64,000 bases of DNA from Ignavibacteriales bacterium (GTDB taxonomy: Bacteria; Bacteroidota; Ignavibacteria; Ignavibacteriales; Melioribacteraceae). The notes below the pieces were generated by a model, which was given only the letters and a program-made list of their open reading frames with translations, ran no database searches and was not told where the DNA came from. Numbering within the stretch: the first letter of the stretch is position 1; each line of letters starts with the position of its first letter. Positions 39,269 through 48,668 of the stretch are shown here, piece by piece. The stretch is taken from contig JACOUS010000004.1 in the NCBI GenBank assembly GCA_016177735.1, forward strand, positions 1 to 64,000. The letters are read 5' to 3'. The position numbers and the translations under genes are program-made.

Positions 39269-41695
39269 TTATCCTCTCTTCACAATTACCATTGTCATGT
39301 CGTCGTGCTGTGGATAGTTGTCGGCAAAGTTTTTAACATCTTTCAAAACGAAGTTCATCAATTCTTTCGGCGGATGGTTTCTGTTTGCTTTGATTAATTT
39401 TATCAAACGTTCTTCTGAATATTGTTCGTGTCTTTCATTCATCGCTTCGGTAAAGCCGTCGGTGTAGAGAACAAACACATCACCTTTCTTAATTTCTATT
39501 TCATCTTCAACCAAAGTGGAAGTAAAGATTGAACCCTCTTCGAGTCCGAGAGCCATTCCTTTGCTGAATAATAATTTTGTCTCGCCGCCTTCTTCACTGC
39601 AAAGAATGCCGGGATTATGCCCGGCTCGTGAATATAAAATTTTATGACTGCATGTATCGAGAATTGCATAGAACATACTTACAAAAGAATTTTTCTCAAT
39701 TGTTTTATAGAGAAGCCGGTTCACTTTTCCGAGAACATTTTTCGGCGAAGCATCTTCTTCTGCGTGTGCTTGCAAAATGCCTTTTGTGAGTGTCATATAA
39801 ATTGCAGCGCCCACTCCTTTGCCTGAAACATCACCGATAGCAATCCCGGTTTTACTGCCGCTAAGTTTTACAAAATCAAAATAGTCGCCGCCGGCTTCAA
39901 CTGCCGGAACGCTGATGCTCGCAATTTCATAACCGGGAATTTTCGGTTCTTCTTTCGGTAACAGACTCAACTGAACTTTTGCGGCAATTTCCATTTCTTT
40001 CCGCAGACGTTCGCGCTCGGAAATTCTTTTTACATGTGCGGGTAGTCCGTAGCTTTCTAAAACGAAATCTTCTTTTCTAATTATGCTTACAAAATAAATT
40101 ACCGGAATAATTAGAAGCACCAAAACTGCTGCGGCAAAATTCCATTCATAAAAAGAACTGCCTCCCGAATAGAGCGCGTATGCTTTTGTAATTGCAGTTG
40201 TGCTGAAATGCAAACTCATGATTGTAAGAAGATCGAAAAGAAAATAAATGTATGCTATGCCGCATCCGAAAATAAATCCGACTAATAAGTTGACGCCGAA
40301 ATTATTTAACGAAGGCGGAGTTGAAGCAATTATAAAAGCAAGTGTGGTTACTGCTCCGGAAATCAAAATTGAGATCCATTTCCTTTTCCATCGCTGGTAA
40401 GAAATATTGACAATAAAAAATGTAATAGCTGTTCCGGCAAGCAATGCGTTTGATGCGGCATCGAACGTAACCGTTATAGTAGGGAGAAACGAAGAAAGAC
40501 TGTCCATCACGCCGGCAGGCGATAAAAATATTTTTGCATCGGGTACGTTGAGTAAAATTCCAAGGAGTAGATAACTCAATGCGAGAGCGGCACCGAGCAC
40601 AAATCCTTTCATTAATGAAACGCCGGAATCGAGTGCGAAGAAATGTCCTTTGATAAATGCATCGATCCCTTTCAACTTTTGCGGCCATAAACTTCGTGCA
40701 TAAGATTCGCCGACAGTCCACGATGCAAAGATTAACAAACCGAGAAAAAATGTTACGAGCAGACCTTCAACAATAATTACAATAATTTTTGTGTAGAGAA
40801 AAGATAAACTTCCGATTTGTGTTCCCAATCCGATTCCGGGCCAGTGATTTGCCAAATTTAGAGTAGCAATTGCAAAGTAAAGAATAAAAATTGTTCTGCC
40901 GAGACTTACCCAAACTTCGCCTTGGTGATATTTTTTTAAGAAGAGATAAAATGCCATGAACATTAAGAACACAACAAATATAACCGAAACTGTTCCGTAA
41001 ATAGCTTCGACTGCTACAAAGTATTCGCGCTCTGCTTGCGGCACTTCGAAATAATAATTGTAACTTCCGATTGTGTTGCCGATAACGCGAGCGGTTATTA
41101 CAATTTTTGCAGAAACTTTTGGCTCGTCCTTTTCCCAGCGGAAAGAGAAGTCGGTTCTATTTTTAAAATTCTCTTCTTTGGTTTCGATCAGTTTGAACTC
41201 GTTTATCTCGCTCCCGATTTTTTGAGATAAATAGGAGTTTATCAATTCTGTTGCATCAGCTTTTGAAAGAGAGGGAAGCGGAATGCTGTCCGGTACTGTT
41301 TGTTTAAATCCGAAAACTTTTCCGTTGCCGGAAACATCAACATTGTAGCTGTATTGCGGCATTTGTCTCGGTAAGTTTTGATGAAACATTACCAACCAGC
41401 TCAAGTTCGACCACTTTTTATCTTTATTATATTCTTTGAATTCTTTCCCGCCCAATTTTTTCAGAATGTATCTCACTTCGACCGGAGAGTTATCGAGAAA
41501 TGCTTCTTCGTAAAATCCGTCAACATTAATTTTTTCTTTGCTCAAAAAATCTTTTGCTGTTTGAATCGCTTGCGGTCTTGTAATTTCCATGCTCTGTGAA
41601 TCGTAAGTTCCGAAAGGATATAAGATTATTATCAATCCAATAATTGCGATACCGGCGATGAGCCAGTATTTGTGGCTGCTAAGATTTCCCAGCAT
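39269..41695 (-). CDS. Multi-pass membrane PP2C (SpoIIE/RsbU-type) phosphatase
   Basis: An 808-residue protein. An N-terminal TM (about 10-27) is followed by an extracytoplasmic region (about 30-225) and then about ten TM helices (about 225-540). A short coiled linker (ERERLRKEMEIAAKVQLSLL) leads to the PP2C/SpoIIE domain (about 575-808) with metal-binding EAGGDYFDFVKL, IGDVSGKGVGAAIYM and the final HDDMTMVIVKRG. Such phosphatases act on anti-sigma-factor antagonists in partner-switching systems. No kinase or STAS partner lies nearby. The large membrane part presumably senses a signal. Confidence 0.87.
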   Translation of the reverse strand: MLGNLSSHKYWLIAGIAIIGLIIILYPFGTYDSQSMEITRPQAIQTAKDFLSKEKINVDGFYEEAFLDNSPVEVRYILKKLGGKEFKEYNKDKKWSNLSWLVMFHQNLPRQMPQYSYNVDVSGNGKVFGFKQTVPDSIPLPSLSKADATELINSYLSQKIGSEINEFKLIETKEENFKNRTDFSFRWEKDEPKVSAKIVITARVIGNTIGSYNYYFEVPQAEREYFVAVEAIYGTVSVIFVVFLMFMAFYLFLKKYHQGEVWVSLGRTIFILYFAIATLNLANHWPGIGLGTQIGSLSFLYTKIIVIIVEGLLVTFFLGLLIFASWTVGESYARSLWPQKLKGIDAFIKGHFFALDSGVSLMKGFVLGAALALSYLLLGILLNVPDAKIFLSPAGVMDSLSSFLPTITVTFDAASNALLAGTAITFFIVNISYQRWKRKWISILISGAVTTLAFIIASTPPSLNNFGVNLLVGFIFGCGIAYIYFLFDLLTIMSLHFSTTAITKAYALYSGGSSFYEWNFAAAVLVLLIIPVIYFVSIIRKEDFVLESYGLPAHVKRISERERLRKEMEIAAKVQLSLLPKEEPKIPGYEIASISVPAVEAGGDYFDFVKLSGSKTGIAIGDVSGKGVGAAIYMTLTKGILQAHAEEDASPKNVLGKVNRLLYKTIEKNSFVSMFYAILDTCSHKILYSRAGHNPGILCSEEGGETKLLFSKGMALGLEEGSIFTSTLVEDEIEIKKGDVFVLYTDGFTEAMNERHEQYSEERLIKLIKANRNHPPKELMNFVLKDVKNFADNYPQHDDMTMVIVKRG

Positions 41696-41864
41696 TAATA
41701 CTCTCTGAAGATGTTTTGGTTTTTCATTATTTAAGACGATTAAAAAATAGAAATGTTTGGAGTGAGTAGCAATTAGGAACAGAGCGTTTGTTCTTTAATT
41801 ATTTTGTGATAATTTGTATGCAGTAGATACAGCTGTGGATTTGTGTGCAGTACATGTTCTCTAA

Positions 41865-42019
41865 AACTGTTAAAACAGTTCTGAAGTTTTTCTATTTTTC
41901 CTTGACACCCCGATGAATCGGGGTGTTAGCATTTTAGAAAGTAGGAATACCATTAACACCGCGATTTATCGCGGCGTTGCAAATCAGCCAACCAAATAAA
42001 AAAACCGTTTCAACGGTTT
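41865..42019. repeat. Palindrome cluster upstream of the HUH transposase
   Basis: Four hairpins in order: AACTGTTAAAACAGTT (41865-41880); ACACCCCGAT, GA, ATCGGGGTGT (41905-41926); AACACCGCGAT, TT, ATCGCGGCGTT (41955-41978, one mismatch); AAACCGTT, TC, AACGGTTT (42002-42019). The two GAT..ATC hairpins share a core but differ in stem bases, with pairing kept. This is how REP sequences flank their RAYT transposase. Confidence 0.75.
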
Positions 42020-42038
42020 ATAACAAGAGAGGTGAAAT

Positions 42039-42488
42039 ATGTCTCTTCACTCTTATTCAAAATGCTGGCTGCACATAATATGGAGTACATTAGATAGAGC
42101 ACATCTACTTAGCACGCACGAATTGAGAAAGGAAGTTTCCGGGTATCTGCTTGATTATGCATCTTCCAAAAATATTTATATGAAAACTAATTTCGTTAAC
42201 AGCGAACATGTTCATGCATTAATTGATCTTCCCACTAATCTTTCGATCGAAGATGCGCTCCATTTATTTAAAGGGAGTTCATCGCATTGGATAAACCAAA
42301 ACGGTTTTATTAGAGAAAAATTTATGTGGGGAAGAGGATACGGAGCTTTTTCAGTTTCTGAATCGAATCTTGCGAAAGTTGTCAATTATATAAAAACACA
42401 AGAAGAGCATCACAAAAAGAAAAGTTTTACGGAAGAATATCAGGAGTTTATACAAGCATACGGTATGAAATTTTATCACGAGGATTGA
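42039..42488 (+). CDS. IS200-like HUH (Y1) transposase, REP-associated type
   Basis: A 149-residue single-domain Y1 transposase. The HUH metal motif is in NSEHVHALIDLP and the candidate catalytic tyrosine in VVNYIKTQEEHHKKKSF. The KCWLHIIWSTLDRAHLL start and the FMWGRGYGAFSVSES block are typical of IS200/IS605-related TnpA proteins. An AGAGAGGTG site precedes the ATG. No tnpB or accessory gene is present. Palindromes of related sequence lie on both sides and elsewhere in the window, which points to a domesticated RAYT rather than a free IS200; copy number in the genome would decide. Confidence 0.85.
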   Translation: MSLHSYSKCWLHIIWSTLDRAHLLSTHELRKEVSGYLLDYASSKNIYMKTNFVNSEHVHALIDLPTNLSIEDALHLFKGSSSHWINQNGFIREKFMWGRGYGAFSVSESNLAKVVNYIKTQEEHHKKKSFTEEYQEFIQAYGMKFYHED

Positions 42489-42489
42489 G

Positions 42490-42550
42490 AAATTGTTAAA
42501 ACAGTTTCCGGCATATTTAGTTGTTAATTGCACCCAGATAAATTTGGGTG
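42490..42550. repeat. Palindrome cluster downstream of the HUH transposase
   Basis: AATTGTTAAAACAGTTT (42491-42507) echoes the first upstream palindrome, and CACCCAGAT, AA, ATTTGGGTG (42531-42550, one G-T pair) echoes the ACACCCCGAT hairpins. Together with the upstream set they bracket the gene in a near-symmetric way. From about 42573 a TTCACGC...GCAAAGATCGC stretch of the CACAGAG-like type fills the rest of the gap to purL. Confidence 0.7.
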
Positions 42551-42689
42551 TTAGAGTTAGGAAACAGAGAAATACTTTTCACGCAAGGGACGTGCAAAGA
42601 TCGCTAAGAATCAAAAAAGATTTTCAATCTACCAACCCCAAAAAAAATTCTTATATTCGTAAAACAAAATCAGAATTATTGAAGAAAAG

Positions 42690-44924
42690 ATGAAAGAACC
42701 CGAAGTAAACTTACAATTAGCTTTTGAACACGGATTAACAGAAGAAGAATACGGCTGGATTTGCCAGCGGCTCGGACGCACGCCCACTTTTACCGAACTC
42801 GGAATTTTTAGTGTTATGTGGAGCGAACACTGCAGTTACAAAAATTCAATTGCTCTGCTCAAAACTTTACCGCGCAGCGGCGGCAGACTTCTTGTAAGTG
42901 CCGGCGAAGAAAATGCCGGACTTGTGGATATCGGCGACGGACTTGCGATTGCATTTAAAATAGAAAGTCACAACCATCCATCGGCAGTGGAACCGTATCA
43001 AGGTGCTGCAACCGGTGTGGGCGGAATTTTACGCGATATTTTTACAATGGGTGCGCGACCGATTGCTTCCTTAAATTCTCTCCGTTTCGGAACGCTTGAC
43101 GATGCACGCACGAGATATCTTTTTGAAGGTGTTGTAAAAGGAATCGGTGATTACGGAAATTGTTTCGGCGTTCCAACTGTTGCCGGCGAAGTTTATTTCG
43201 ATGAATGCTACAAAGGCAATCCGCTTGTTAATGCAATGTCAATCGGATTGGTTGATACAAAATATGTTGCATCGGCAACCGCAAAAGGAAAAGGTAACCC
43301 GGTAATGATAGTTGGTTCTGCAACCGGACGCGACGGAATTCACGGTGCAACTTTTGCATCGGAAGAGATATCGGAAAAATCCGAAGCGAAACGTCCGTCA
43401 GTACAAGTTGGCGATCCTTTCACGGAAAAACTTTTGCTCGAAGCTACTCTTGAAATTATTAAACAAGGTTTGATAGTCGGTATTCAGGATATGGGCGCCG
43501 CCGGAATTTCTTGTTCAACTTCCGAAATGAGTGCGAAAGGGGAATCGGGTATGATAATAGATCTGAACAAAGTTCCTCTGCGCGAACACGGAATGAGTGC
43601 TTATGAAATTATGCTTTCCGAAAGTCAGGAAAGAATGCTTGTCGTTGCAAAGAAAGGATACGAAGATAAAGTAAAAGAAATTTTTGAAAAGTGGGATTTG
43701 AATTGCGAGATCATCGGCGAAGTAATTGACGAAGAAAAACTTGTAATAAATTATCAGGGTGAAAAGAAAGCGGAAATTAACCCGCAAGAACTTGCACTTG
43801 GCGGCAATGCACCGGTTTATATCCGCGACACCGCTGAACCAAAATATTTAGCCGAGACAAGAAATTTTGATCCCGGAAAATTACCCGAACCAGACAGCAT
43901 AATTGATGTGCTCGAAAAAATTATTTCATCACCGAACATTGCGTCCAAGAAATGGGTTTACGAACAATATGATTCGATGGTGCGTACAAATACTATTGTT
44001 GGTCCCGGTTCCGATGCCGCAGTAATTTATATTAAAGAAACCAATAAAGCTCTCGCGGCAAAAACAGATTGCAACGGGCGCTACGTTTATCTCGATCCGA
44101 AAGAGGGAACTAAAATTGCGGTCGCAGAATCTGCGCGCAACGTTGTTTGTTCGGGGGGAATTCCTTTGGCAATTACTAACTGCCTCAATTTCGGCAATCC
44201 GTACAAACCGGAAATGTACTGGACTTTCAAAAAAGCAATTGAAGGAATGGGGGAGGCTTGCAGATTTTTCAATACGCCGGTTACCGGCGGCAATGTTAGT
44301 TTTTATAATGAAAGTCCTGATACTTCTGTTTACCCAACACCCGTTATTGGAATGGTTGGCTTGATTGAGAATCTTGAAAATATTACCACTGCTGAATTCA
44401 AAGATGAAGAGGATTTGATTTACGTACTCGGCGAAGATTACGAAGAAATCGGCGGAAGCGAATATCTGAAAACTATTCACGGATTAGTAACCGGCGTACC
44501 GCCAAGACTCGATCTTCAAACAGAAAAAGATTTACATTCATTGCTGCTGGAACTAATCAATGAACAAATCATCTGTTCTGCTCACGATGTTTCCGAAGGC
44601 GGCATATTGACTGCACTTGCAGAGTGTTGTTTAATCAACCCGGAAAAAATGATTGGTGCCAAAGTAAATATTCATATTAAAACGAGAGAAGATTTTACTT
44701 TCTTCTCCGAAAGCCAATCCAAAATTATTGTAAGCATTGAACCAGAGAATAAAGAAAAATTTGAAGAGATAGCATCGCGGAGTTTCACACCATTTCAGTT
44801 TCTGGGTGTAACCGGCGGCAGTAGATTAATTGTAAATGATCAGGATGATTTTTCATTGAATCATTTGGCTGATCTCTATTACAATTCAATTTCAAAGAGA
44901 ATGACACACGCCATAGGCGGATAA
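42690..44924 (+). CDS. purL: Phosphoribosylformylglycinamidine synthase subunit II
   Basis: A 744-residue small-type PurL, which catalyses ATP-dependent amidation of FGAR in purine synthesis. Landmarks: [26 protein letters not shown], the [28 protein letters not shown] substrate/metal loop, [17 protein letters not shown] and [17 protein letters not shown]. There is no glutaminase domain, so PurQ and PurS must be encoded elsewhere. The YihY-like gene begins at the very next base after its stop. Confidence 0.96.
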   Translation: MKEPEVNLQLAFEHGLTEEEYGWICQRLGRTPTFTELGIFSVMWSEHCSYKNSIALLKTLPRSGGRLLVSAGEENAGLVDIGDGLAIAFKIESHNHPSAVEPYQGAATGVGGILRDIFTMGARPIASLNSLRFGTLDDARTRYLFEGVVKGIGDYGNCFGVPTVAGEVYFDECYKGNPLVNAMSIGLVDTKYVASATAKGKGNPVMIVGSATGRDGIHGATFASEEISEKSEAKRPSVQVGDPFTEKLLLEATLEIIKQGLIVGIQDMGAAGISCSTSEMSAKGESGMIIDLNKVPLREHGMSAYEIMLSESQERMLVVAKKGYEDKVKEIFEKWDLNCEIIGEVIDEEKLVINYQGEKKAEINPQELALGGNAPVYIRDTAEPKYLAETRNFDPGKLPEPDSIIDVLEKIISSPNIASKKWVYEQYDSMVRTNTIVGPGSDAAVIYIKETNKALAAKTDCNGRYVYLDPKEGTKIAVAESARNVVCSGGIPLAITNCLNFGNPYKPEMYWTFKKAIEGMGEACRFFNTPVTGGNVSFYNESPDTSVYPTPVIGMVGLIENLENITTAEFKDEEDLIYVLGEDYEEIGGSEYLKTIHGLVTGVPPRLDLQTEKDLHSLLLELINEQIICSAHDVSEGGILTALAECCLINPEKMIGAKVNIHIKTREDFTFFSESQSKIIVSIEPENKEKFEEIASRSFTPFQFLGVTGGSRLIVNDQDDFSLNHLADLYYNSISKRMTHAIGG

Positions 44925-45860
44925 ATGCTGCAGTTCAAAATTTTAGTTTGGTTCACAACAATAATCCGGCTGCCAATCTTTCATAAAATTGTTGAGTTTA
45001 TCAAGCATTATTTCGGCGGACTTTTCAGAAGAATAGACGAACACAATTTATTCTTTTCGGGTGCCGGTATTGCTTACTCTCTCTTTCTCGGAATGATTCC
45101 GTTCATACTGCTTGTCTTTTCTCTGCTCGGTAATATTTTTGATCAAGCTACATTAACTTCTCAAGTCAACCAATTTGTCGATGCTGTAATTCCTTATCCA
45201 ACGTATGCAGATTACCTGAAGAAAATAATTTCATCGCGTTTGCCTGAAGTTATCGAATACAAAACTGCTGCCGGTTACATCGGTGTGCTTGGTTTGTTAA
45301 TTACTTCAACATGGATCTTCAGCAGTATGCGTACAATACTTAATCAAATTTTTCATACGCATATTCAGAAACACGCGCTGATCGGGCTGCTTCGCGATGT
45401 TGGAATGGTAGTTCTGCTTGTTGTTTTTATTTCGTTTTCCACATTCATTTTTCCGGCTGTCAATCTAATTTTGGAAGTAGCGGAGAACTCGAAAATTTTC
45501 GGATACTTAAAAGTCAACGAGTTGTGGAATTCTATCGTGTGGCTTGCTTCTCTTGTGATAATGCTTGTGATGTTTTTCTTTCTTTACTATCTAATTCCGT
45601 ACGAAAAACTTCCAAAGCGTGTTGCGCTTGTTAGCGCATTTTGGACAACTGCACTTTGGGAAGCGGCACGGAGTGTTTTTGGTTATTATATCAGATACTT
45701 TTTAAGTTCAAGTGCGTTGTACGGTGCCTTTGTTTTGATCATTGTAATTTTATTATGGGTCTTTTATTCATCGTGTATATTTATTGTTGGTGCGGAAATA
45801 GGGCAGCTTTTCAGAGAGAGACTTATTAAAAGAATAGAGTCGAAAATTAAAGCCGCATAA
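44925..45860 (+). CDS. YihY/virulence-factor BrkB family membrane protein
   Basis: A 311-residue inner-membrane protein with six predicted TM helices. Family landmarks: GAGIAYSLFLGMIPFILLVF, GVLGLLITSTWIFSSMRTIL and ALYGAFVLIIVILLWVFYSS, with VGAEIGQLF near the end. The family was once called ribonuclease BN, but RNase BN is another protein; the function of YihY proteins remains unclear. Its ATG abuts the purL stop, so the two are translated from one message. Confidence 0.9.
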   Translation: MLQFKILVWFTTIIRLPIFHKIVEFIKHYFGGLFRRIDEHNLFFSGAGIAYSLFLGMIPFILLVFSLLGNIFDQATLTSQVNQFVDAVIPYPTYADYLKKIISSRLPEVIEYKTAAGYIGVLGLLITSTWIFSSMRTILNQIFHTHIQKHALIGLLRDVGMVVLLVVFISFSTFIFPAVNLILEVAENSKIFGYLKVNELWNSIVWLASLVIMLVMFFFLYYLIPYEKLPKRVALVSAFWTTALWEAARSVFGYYIRYFLSSSALYGAFVLIIVILLWVFYSSCIFIVGAEIGQLFRERLIKRIESKIKAA

Positions 45861-45886
45861 ATATTTGAACAGTTTGCTTTAGTGTT

Positions 45887-47251
45887 ATGATTAATTTTTT
45901 GCCGCTTGGCGGCGCTGATGAAATAGGTGCAAGTTCTTTTTATCTGAATATTTCCGGCACCGGTATTCTGCTCGATTGTGGAATTCACCCGCGTAAAAAC
46001 GGAATAGAGGCTCTGCCGAAATTCGATCTGCTAAATGAATTGCCTCTCGATTATGTTTTTATCTCACATGATCATCAAGATCATATCGGTTCACTTCCTT
46101 TTTTGATCAAAAAATTTCCGCATGTAATAGTTTTTACAACAACTCAAACAAAAGAGATTGCCGGAATTACACTTCACAACGCAGCAAACATTTTGACGGA
46201 AAATCTTAAAGACGAAAACTCGTTTGAAATTTACACTCACGATGAAATTGATTTGCTTGTAAAAAGTATCCGTGAAGTTGAATGTGATGTGCCGCTTATA
46301 ATAAAAGGACTGCGACACCACGGGGAGGAAATCAAAATCACATTTATTGATGCCGGGCATATTCTCGGCTCTGCTGGAATTTTGATAGAACATTCCGGCG
46401 GAAAAATTTTTTACACCGGCGATATTAATCTCTCCGATCAAAGTATTATGATTGGCGCCGATCTATCCGGCATTAAAAAATTGAATGCGTTAATTATGGA
46501 AACAACATACGGCGCTTCCGATTCCGAAAAGATCGGCTCGTGGATATCCGAATCGAAACGCTTTACAAAAGCAGTTAATAAAATTTTGCACAAAGGCGGC
46601 TCGATTTTAATCCCGGTTTTCGCTCTCGGCAAAACACAAGAAATTCTTTCCATGATTTATGAATCGATGAAAAAAGGAGAACTGACCGAAACTAATATTT
46701 ATGGCGGCGGAATTGGAAAAGAAATTTCACGTGTTTACGATAAGAGCAAATTTATTACACGAAGAAAGGACCGGGATTTCGAGTTGAAGGAAATCCCGCA
46801 GAATGATTTGTTCGAAATAGAAGATTATAATCATTTTAAAAAGCATCCGGGTATTGTGCTTGCTTCCAGCGGAATGATGATCGAAGGAACGTCGTCGTTC
46901 AAATTGATGAAATACTGGCTTGATCAAAAAGACTTTGCAATTTTTGGTGTCGGCTATATGGACCCCGACACGCCCGGTTTCAAAGTGATTAATTCGAAAA
47001 GAGGAAATAAAATTCATGTTACTGATTTTGATGAAGAAAGAAATGTTAATTGTGAAGTTGAGCGGTTTTATTTTCCGTCGCATTCAAAAAGAGAAGACCT
47101 TTTGAAAATTGTAGAACAAACGAAACCGGAAAAAGTAATTTTGGTTCACGGAGAAGCTTCAGCAAAAAATTGGGTAGGAAAAGAAATTTTAACCACGTAC
47201 AAAAATATTAAAGTCTATGCTGCTGAAGATTGCAGAGGGATATTCATCTAA
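45887..47251 (+). CDS. Metallo-beta-lactamase/beta-CASP family nuclease-like protein
   Basis: A 454-residue protein of the CPSF73-like branch of the metallo-beta-lactamase fold. The zinc motif is SHDHQDHIGSLPFL (H-x-H-x-D-H), further ligands lie in DAGHILGSAG and FYTGDIN, the beta-CASP domain has SILIPVFALGKTQEIL and LASSGMMIEGTSSFKLM, and the RMMBL-type C-terminus has ILVHGEASAKNWVG. Bacterial members are likely RNA endonucleases or exonucleases. It follows the YihY-like gene by 26 nt and ends at a clear terminator. Confidence 0.87.
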   Translation: MINFLPLGGADEIGASSFYLNISGTGILLDCGIHPRKNGIEALPKFDLLNELPLDYVFISHDHQDHIGSLPFLIKKFPHVIVFTTTQTKEIAGITLHNAANILTENLKDENSFEIYTHDEIDLLVKSIREVECDVPLIIKGLRHHGEEIKITFIDAGHILGSAGILIEHSGGKIFYTGDINLSDQSIMIGADLSGIKKLNALIMETTYGASDSEKIGSWISESKRFTKAVNKILHKGGSILIPVFALGKTQEILSMIYESMKKGELTETNIYGGGIGKEISRVYDKSKFITRRKDRDFELKEIPQNDLFEIEDYNHFKKHPGIVLASSGMMIEGTSSFKLMKYWLDQKDFAIFGVGYMDPDTPGFKVINSKRGNKIHVTDFDEERNVNCEVERFYFPSHSKREDLLKIVEQTKPEKVILVHGEASAKNWVGKEILTTYKNIKVYAAEDCRGIFI

Positions 47252-47275
47252 AATTTTTTATTGCTTATGCAAATT

Positions 47276-47314
47276 AAAAGTCCGGCTGGCAAAATTTCGC
47301 TAACCGGACTTTTT
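47276..47314. terminator. Bidirectional intrinsic terminator
   Basis: AAAAGTCCGG (47276-47285) pairs with CCGGACTTTT (47304-47313), giving an A-run before and a T-run after the stem. It lies between the convergent beta-CASP and HEAT-like genes and can serve both. Confidence 0.85.
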
Positions 47315-47348
47315 GTTACGGGGACGCTGATTTGCTTAAGAAGACAAA

Positions 47349-47807
47349 TCAAAATTTGATGTAAGCGAGATATTTCCCTTTGCCCGGATTTTCCTCAATA
47401 TATTTCTTGAGCAAATAGGAGAGATAAAATCTCTCGCTCATTTTCCTAACACCTTCTTGAGTATTGAACTGTGAAGTCCTTTGCACCATGTAGATCCCTT
47501 GCGGATCATCAATTTTGATCAATGAGAGAGCGGCTACAATTCTTGACGGATAACTTTCGTCCTCTCTCAATATTTTCATTAATTGATGCACGGCGTTCTT
47601 AGATTTTAATTCGCCGAGATAATATGCGCTGCTGATGCGCAAGCCTTCGTTATCGGATTGCAAGCCAACCATTAGATTAGCCTCAATAGCTGGATATTTG
47701 TCTTTGCTTACGTTATCGAATTCGCCGTTTTCCGTGCGCGCAAATGTTGATGCGGTAATAAGTAGTAATGCTAAAAGTGAAAGCAATAATTTTTTTGATG
47801 CTTTCAT
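47349..47807 (-). CDS. Secreted HEAT-repeat-like protein
   Basis: A 152-residue exported protein (signal MKASKKLLLSLLALLLITAS, then TFA). The mature part is helical with two HEAT-like units: NEGLRISSAYYLGELKSKNA and SRIVAALSLIKIDDPQGIY. HEAT-like units usually mediate protein contacts. No enzymatic motif is visible. A 32-codon membrane-peptide reading frame lies upstream on the same strand. Confidence 0.65.
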   Translation of the reverse strand: MKASKKLLLSLLALLLITASTFARTENGEFDNVSKDKYPAIEANLMVGLQSDNEGLRISSAYYLGELKSKNAVHQLMKILREDESYPSRIVAALSLIKIDDPQGIYMVQRTSQFNTQEGVRKMSERFYLSYLLKKYIEENPGKGKYLAYIKF

Positions 47808-47977
47808 AATTCCCCCCGGATTATGTTAGTGATTTTTTGTTATCAGTATTTTCCATTCTCTGCTACTTCAGACGCAGCATGTTTCAAGATAGTTGCTTCG
47901 TGAGTAAGGAATTTTTTTTACCTACTAATTTTGGGAGGTAGTTTTTTGAAATGACGAAAAGAAATGTACAGATATGA

Positions 47978-48076
47978 TTACTTATCAGCGTTAAGTTCTT
48001 TAATTATCTTGATTGCTTTATGAATGAATAGCAATAAAAACAGAAGCAAGGCTGATAGAATTATCCATCCCTCCAT
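47978..48076 (-). CDS. Possible small membrane protein, 32 residues
   Basis: A short reading frame, MEGWIILSALLLFLLLFIHK then AIKIIKELNADK and TAA. It is preceded by AGAGGGTG four bases before the ATG, a very good ribosome site. The protein is one hydrophobic helix with a short charged tail, as in small subunits such as CydX or KdpF. It lies in an otherwise empty 455-nt gap between two minus-strand genes. Support is limited to the ribosome site and the TM pattern; conservation is untested. Confidence 0.4.
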   Translation of the reverse strand: MEGWIILSALLLFLLLFIHKAIKIIKELNADK

Positions 48077-48209
48077 TGCACCCTCTGCTCTTTGATAAAG
48101 TAAAAACAAAATGAGAGTGAAAAAAGTGCAATTGAGTTTTCTTGGTAGTGGTTTGAAGAAATCTATTTAAAAAACAAAAGAACTCGCATTTTTGTGTGAG
48201 GTCATTTGT

Positions 48210-48262
48210 TCTAGTAGCGGGGCTAAGTCCGCCATCGGCGGATTGAACCTATAACCTCCGGT
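48210..48262 (-). repeat. Decayed 3' fragment of initiator tRNA, copy 1
   Basis: On the minus strand it reads TATAGGTTCAA, then the hairpin TCCGCCGATGGCGGA, then CTTAGCCCCGCTA: the T-arm and acceptor 3' strand of the tRNA at 48956 with a hairpin inserted in the T-loop. The 42 nt at 48210-48251 are identical to 48669-48710, so perfect direct repeats flank the GIY-YIG gene, whose stop codon touches this copy. Confidence 0.7.
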
Positions 48263-48508
48263 TTATTGAATTATTTTTTTGATGTATTCTCTGCCAACTC
48301 CGCTTTTCAACCACCGCTCTCTTTTCAGAGCATCTGTTTTGTTCTCAAACTCTTCGGAATAGATTAATTTCCAATTACTACCTCTCTTTGTCCAAAATGA
48401 TAGCGCTTTGTTATTATGTTCTTCGATACGCTTTTCTAAATCTTCCGTCATCCCTATGTATTTATAACCTTCAATGCTTTGTATCAGATAGACGTAAAAC
48501 TTTTTCAT
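48263..48508 (-). CDS. GIY-YIG nuclease superfamily protein
   Basis: An 81-residue single GIY-YIG domain: the YVYLIQS and YKYIGMTEDLEKRIEEHN segments form the core (Y..Y, GM, R and H in expected places), with E at FENKTDALKRERWLKSG as the likely metal ligand. These small standalone proteins (UvrC N-terminal/YhbQ-like) are widespread and mostly uncharacterised; many lie in mobile settings. The start has only a weak ribosome site. Here the gene is bracketed by 42-bp direct repeats made of tRNA 3' sequence, unlike any neighbour, which suggests it arrived or spread with that repeat. Confidence 0.85.
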   Translation of the reverse strand: MKKFYVYLIQSIEGYKYIGMTEDLEKRIEEHNNKALSFWTKRGSNWKLIYSEEFENKTDALKRERWLKSGVGREYIKKIIQ

Positions 48509-48668
48509 GATTCAAAATAAAAAAATTGGTGAATATTTTTTAGTGGTTTAATGTAGGACAAGACTTTATAAATAAAAAGGATTGTGCTCAGAAGATGATT
48601 AGCTGTATAACTACATGATTTTTTGAAAAATGTTTTCTCAAAACACGATAAAAGAAGGGATGCTTTTC

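Noticed and set aside
40302-40721. 139-codon minus-strand frame inside the PP2C gene
   Set aside because: It is an alternate frame of the phosphatase's membrane region with low-complexity Arg/Cys/Phe content and no start signals.
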